Of a DNA stretch of 7,062 nucleotides, positions 5,270-7,062 are shown one piece after another. The stretch covers positions 1 through 7,062 of the forward strand of contig CAYLIF010000044.1 in NCBI GenBank assembly GCA_964383845.1. Direction: 5' to 3'. The notes under the pieces were generated by a model, which ran no database searches, had not been told where the DNA came from, and worked only from the letters and a program-made list of their open reading frames with translations. Every line of letters begins with the position of its first letter. Within the stretch, counting starts at the first letter, position 1. Position numbers and translations under genes: made by a program. This DNA is from JAAZGD01 sp964383845. GTDB taxonomy: Bacteria; Bacillota; Clostridia; Peptostreptococcales; Anaerovoracaceae.

Positions 5270-6418
5270 TTAAAACACTAAGGTTTCTATATTTTTTTCT
5301 TCTAGCCTTCTATCTATATATTCTTTTAAAAGCTTTTGAATTACAGAGAACAATGGTACGAACAACAATATCCCTATTATACCCATAAGGCTTCCTCCAA
5401 GGGTTACTGCAGCCAAAGTCCATACAGGAGAAAGACCTGATGCTTTTCCTACAATTTTTGGATAGATGAAGTTTCCTTCGATCTGTTGAAGAACCAAGAA
5501 AAGTATAATAAAGAAGCCAGCCATTTTAGGGTCTTCTACTAATATTAAAAAGGTGCCTATTATAAGTCCTATAAAAGATCCCACTATTGGAATTAGTGCA
5601 CTTATTGCTATAATAACGCTTACCATTAAAGCATATGGAAAACTAAAAATCGTCATAGTTAAAAGAAATAGTCCACCAAGGGCTAGTGCATCCAAGCTTT
5701 GGCCTGTTATGAATTTCGAAAAAGATTCTCTTGTTATTTCTCCTATGTACATAATTCTTGCTGAAACATTTAGTGGGAATATAGAGTAGATAAGCTTTTT
5801 TATGCTTAAGGCAAGATCTTCTTTTTGAAACAAGAAATATACTGCAAATACAATTCCTAGACCTGTTGAAATAAGACCACCTAAGACAGATGAGAATATT
5901 GTTACAGCAGAACCAAACCAATCTGATAGACCTCCACTTACAAATGAAGATATTTTGTCACTTATATCATTAAAGTCAATATCTTGGATCCAACTATTTA
6001 TTTTAGAATTCTCGATAGGTCCGTTCTTTATATATTCTTGTAAATTATCAACGAACATAGGAAGCTTTTCAGCCAGGCTTTCTCCGGCATCCACTAAGTT
6101 GGGAACGGCTAATACTAAAACCAGACCTATTACCAAGAGAAAAAGTATAAGAGTAATCAGAAAGCTAATGGGCCTTTTATACTTATCCTTTAATCCGCTA
6201 AATGGAGATTTTCCACTGAAGAGCTTTTCTTCAATAAAGCGCATGGGTTTATTTAGTATGAAGGCTATTACAAGCCCAATTATAAAAGGGGAAATTATAC
6301 CTAGGAACAAAATGAATATTTTGCCTAAAAATTTGAAATTGTCGAAAGCCCACCATATAAATATGGTAAAAACTATTAAAAACATTATTTGCTTTACTCG
6401 GTTGGTTTGTATTTCCAT
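5270..6418 (-). CDS. AI-2E (PerM/UPF0118) family transporter, multi-pass membrane protein
   Basis: 382 residues, slightly longer than the common 340-370. Hydrophobic segments lie at about 11-25, 31-55, 84-106, 170-197, 242-275, 276-294, 299-312 and 333-362, with a soluble stretch of about 60 residues between (108-168). The C-terminal family signature is present: QQIEGNFIYPKIVGKASGLS (311-330), then PVWTLAAVTLGGSLMGIIGI (331-350) and LFVPLFSVI. The N-terminal FIIGLVIAFILNKPM (45-59) is also typical. Despite the family name, proven substrates vary between members (autoinducer-2 export, sodium/proton exchange and others), so none can be assigned. It starts at ATG 6418 with AGGTGG four bases upstream. 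It is a single-gene unit: a terminator follows its stop directly, and upstream lies a divergent gene 249 bases away. No convincing promoter was found in that gap. Confidence 0.9.
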   Translation of the reverse strand: MEIQTNRVKQIMFLIVFTIFIWWAFDNFKFLGKIFILFLGIISPFIIGLVIAFILNKPMRFIEEKLFSGKSPFSGLKDKYKRPISFLITLILFLLVIGLVLVLAVPNLVDAGESLAEKLPMFVDNLQEYIKNGPIENSKINSWIQDIDFNDISDKISSFVSGGLSDWFGSAVTIFSSVLGGLISTGLGIVFAVYFLFQKEDLALSIKKLIYSIFPLNVSARIMYIGEITRESFSKFITGQSLDALALGGLFLLTMTIFSFPYALMVSVIIAISALIPIVGSFIGLIIGTFLILVEDPKMAGFFIILFLVLQQIEGNFIYPKIVGKASGLSPVWTLAAVTLGGSLMGIIGILLFVPLFSVIQKLLKEYIDRRLEEKNIETLVF

Positions 6419-6502
6419 ACTTCCACCTTCTTTCTATCCTTTATATTACCCAAAATCAAGAGATATAATAAAAAAATCGTTTATTGAAAAAAGATTTTCT
6501 TA

Positions 6503-6607
6503 ATTTACTGCAATTACATAGTTTCTCACGGATTTTGATCTATTGTAGTTCATTAATCTCTTTAAATTTGGTAAGATAATAGTGATCCTTGTAAACTTGC
6601 AGTAAAT
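6503..6607. repeat. Widely spaced 11-base inverted repeat between divergent genes
   Basis: ATTTACTGCAA (6503-6513) and TTGCAGTAAAT (6597-6607) are exact inverted copies, 83 bases apart, in the gap between the AI-2E-family gene and the GIY-YIG gene. They could be paired binding sites for one regulator or a chance match. The rest of this 249-base gap shows no gene and no clear promoter. Confidence 0.3.
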
Positions 6608-6655
6608 AATTCGTCAAATCGTTGCCCCCTCCAATATTGGCCTCGTAGTGCAGGA

Positions 6656-6662
6656 AAGGGAG
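6656..6662 (+). promoter_or_regulatory. Ribosome binding site fixing the TTG start of the GIY-YIG gene
   Basis: AAGGGAG ends five bases before TTG at 6668. The ATG at 6675 is out of frame, so TTG is the only start that yields the full GIY motif. Confidence 0.65.
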
Positions 6663-6667
6663 AATTA

Positions 6668-6913
6668 TTGTTTTATGTTTATATTTTAAGATGTAATGAT
6701 AACACACTATATACTGGATATACTGTAGATTTGAATCGCAGAATAAAAATACATAATAAAGGCCTAGGTGCTAAATACACTAAAGGTAGGCTGCCTGTAG
6801 AGCTTGTTTACCAAGAGGTCTTTAGCAGTAAGAGTGAGGCATTAAAGCGGGAAATAACCATCAAAAAATTAAGCAGATATGAGAAATTACTCTTAATTAG
6901 AAATAATAAATAG
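6668..6913 (+). CDS. Small single-domain GIY-YIG nuclease-like protein (YhbQ/UPF0213 type)
   Basis: 81 residues, the typical length of this stand-alone family. The GIY-YIG core is complete: VYILRC (4-9) gives the first motif and LYTGYT (14-19) the second. Arg24 and His29 follow in DLNRRIKIHNKG, then GAKYTKGRLPVELVY (34-48), and the last helix SEALKREITIKKLSRYEKL (56-74) has Glu57 and Glu62. This is the fold of the UvrC N-terminal nuclease. Some single-domain relatives are reported to cut DNA, but the role of most is unsettled. The TTG start is required because the frame opens directly into the first motif. It is divergent from the AI-2E-family gene and ends 24 bases before the convergent ABC-F gene. 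There is no obvious operon partner in the window. Confidence 0.9.
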   Translation: MFYVYILRCNDNTLYTGYTVDLNRRIKIHNKGLGAKYTKGRLPVELVYQEVFSSKSEALKREITIKKLSRYEKLLLIRNNK

Positions 6914-6937
6914 ATGTGTTCCTGATTTAATATGTTA

Positions 6938-7062
6938 TTATTTTACGTATTTGTATATATACTCCTCGTAGCTTATTGATTCATCTCTATAAGTTCCGTC
7001 TTCAAAGATTTCTATAATTCGATTGGCTACAGAAGATACAAACTGGTGATCAAGAGATGTAA
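6938..7062 (-). CDS. ABC-F family ATPase, C-terminal fragment
   Basis: Partial: only the last 40 codons plus TAA are in the window; the gene enters from the right edge. The visible text, TSLDHQFVSSVANRIIEI followed by FEDGTYRDESISYEEYIYKYVK split over residues 19-40, matches the end of the second nucleotide-binding domain of ABC-F proteins: the H-loop, then xxANRIIEI, then a short hairpin and the YEEYI helix. ABC-F proteins are soluble, have two ATPase domains and act on the ribosome; some confer antibiotic resistance, most are translation factors. The sub-family cannot be told from this fragment, though the wording is closest to the YbiT/YkpA type. Where the H-loop histidine (SHD) is expected the sequence reads SLD. 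No terminator hairpin is visible after the stop. Confidence 0.75.
   Translation of the reverse strand, partial: TSLDHQFVSSVANRIIEIFEDGTYRDESISYEEYIYKYVK

Noticed and set aside
5955..6503. 182-codon plus-strand open frame opposite the AI-2E-family gene
   Set aside because: Antisense of a clear membrane-protein gene; no family resemblance and no ribosome site.
6541..6660. Promoter for the GIY-YIG gene (for example GATAAT near 6575)
   Set aside because: A -10-like hexamer is present, but no acceptable -35 box at 16-18 bases was found.
6901..6943. AAATAATAA / TTATTATTT pairing between the convergent GIY-YIG and ABC-F genes as a terminator
   Set aside because: The stem is all A-T with a 25-base loop and would be too unstable; it also overlaps both coding ends.

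Overview
This window looks like chromosomal DNA from a low-GC Gram-positive bacterium, most likely an anaerobic Clostridia-type Firmicute. The reasons are: AT-rich intergenic DNA; strong GGAGG-type ribosome sites; free use of TTG and GTG starts; TTGACA/TATAAT-type promoters; a Bacillus-style LexA (SOS) box; and the gene families present. The genus cannot be fixed from the sequence. No tRNA, rRNA, CRISPR array, insertion sequence or phage gene was found.

Layout, left to right. (1) 1-409, minus, cut by the left edge: the N-terminus of a radical SAM protein of the putative DNA modification/repair family. It has a strong sigma-A promoter overlapped by a LexA-type GAAC-N4-GTTC palindrome. (2) 559-1791, plus, divergent from it: a GMP synthase with intact ATP-pyrophosphatase and dimerisation domains but a glutaminase domain reduced to about 90 residues without catalytic residues. 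(3) 1862-2857, minus, convergent with guaA: formimidoylglutamase HutG of histidine breakdown, alone, with its own promoter. (4) 3167-5125, minus: a two-gene unit, a Cache-domain chemoreceptor followed after 18 bases by a CsbD-family small stress protein, ending at a hairpin terminator at 3026-3060. (5) 5270-6418, minus: an AI-2E/PerM-family membrane protein with a perfect 12-bp terminator right after its stop. (6) 6668-6913, plus: a small single-domain GIY-YIG protein with a TTG start. (7) 6938-7062, minus, cut by the right edge: the C-terminus of an ABC-F type ATPase.

The genes mostly form separate transcription units, so this is a mixed housekeeping/accessory neighbourhood and not one pathway. 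The two points most worth following are the apparently glutaminase-dead GMP synthase, which would need free ammonia or a separate amidotransferase, and the SOS box in the promoter of the radical SAM DNA-repair candidate, which links that poorly understood family to the DNA-damage response. I saw no sign of an entirely new multi-gene system.
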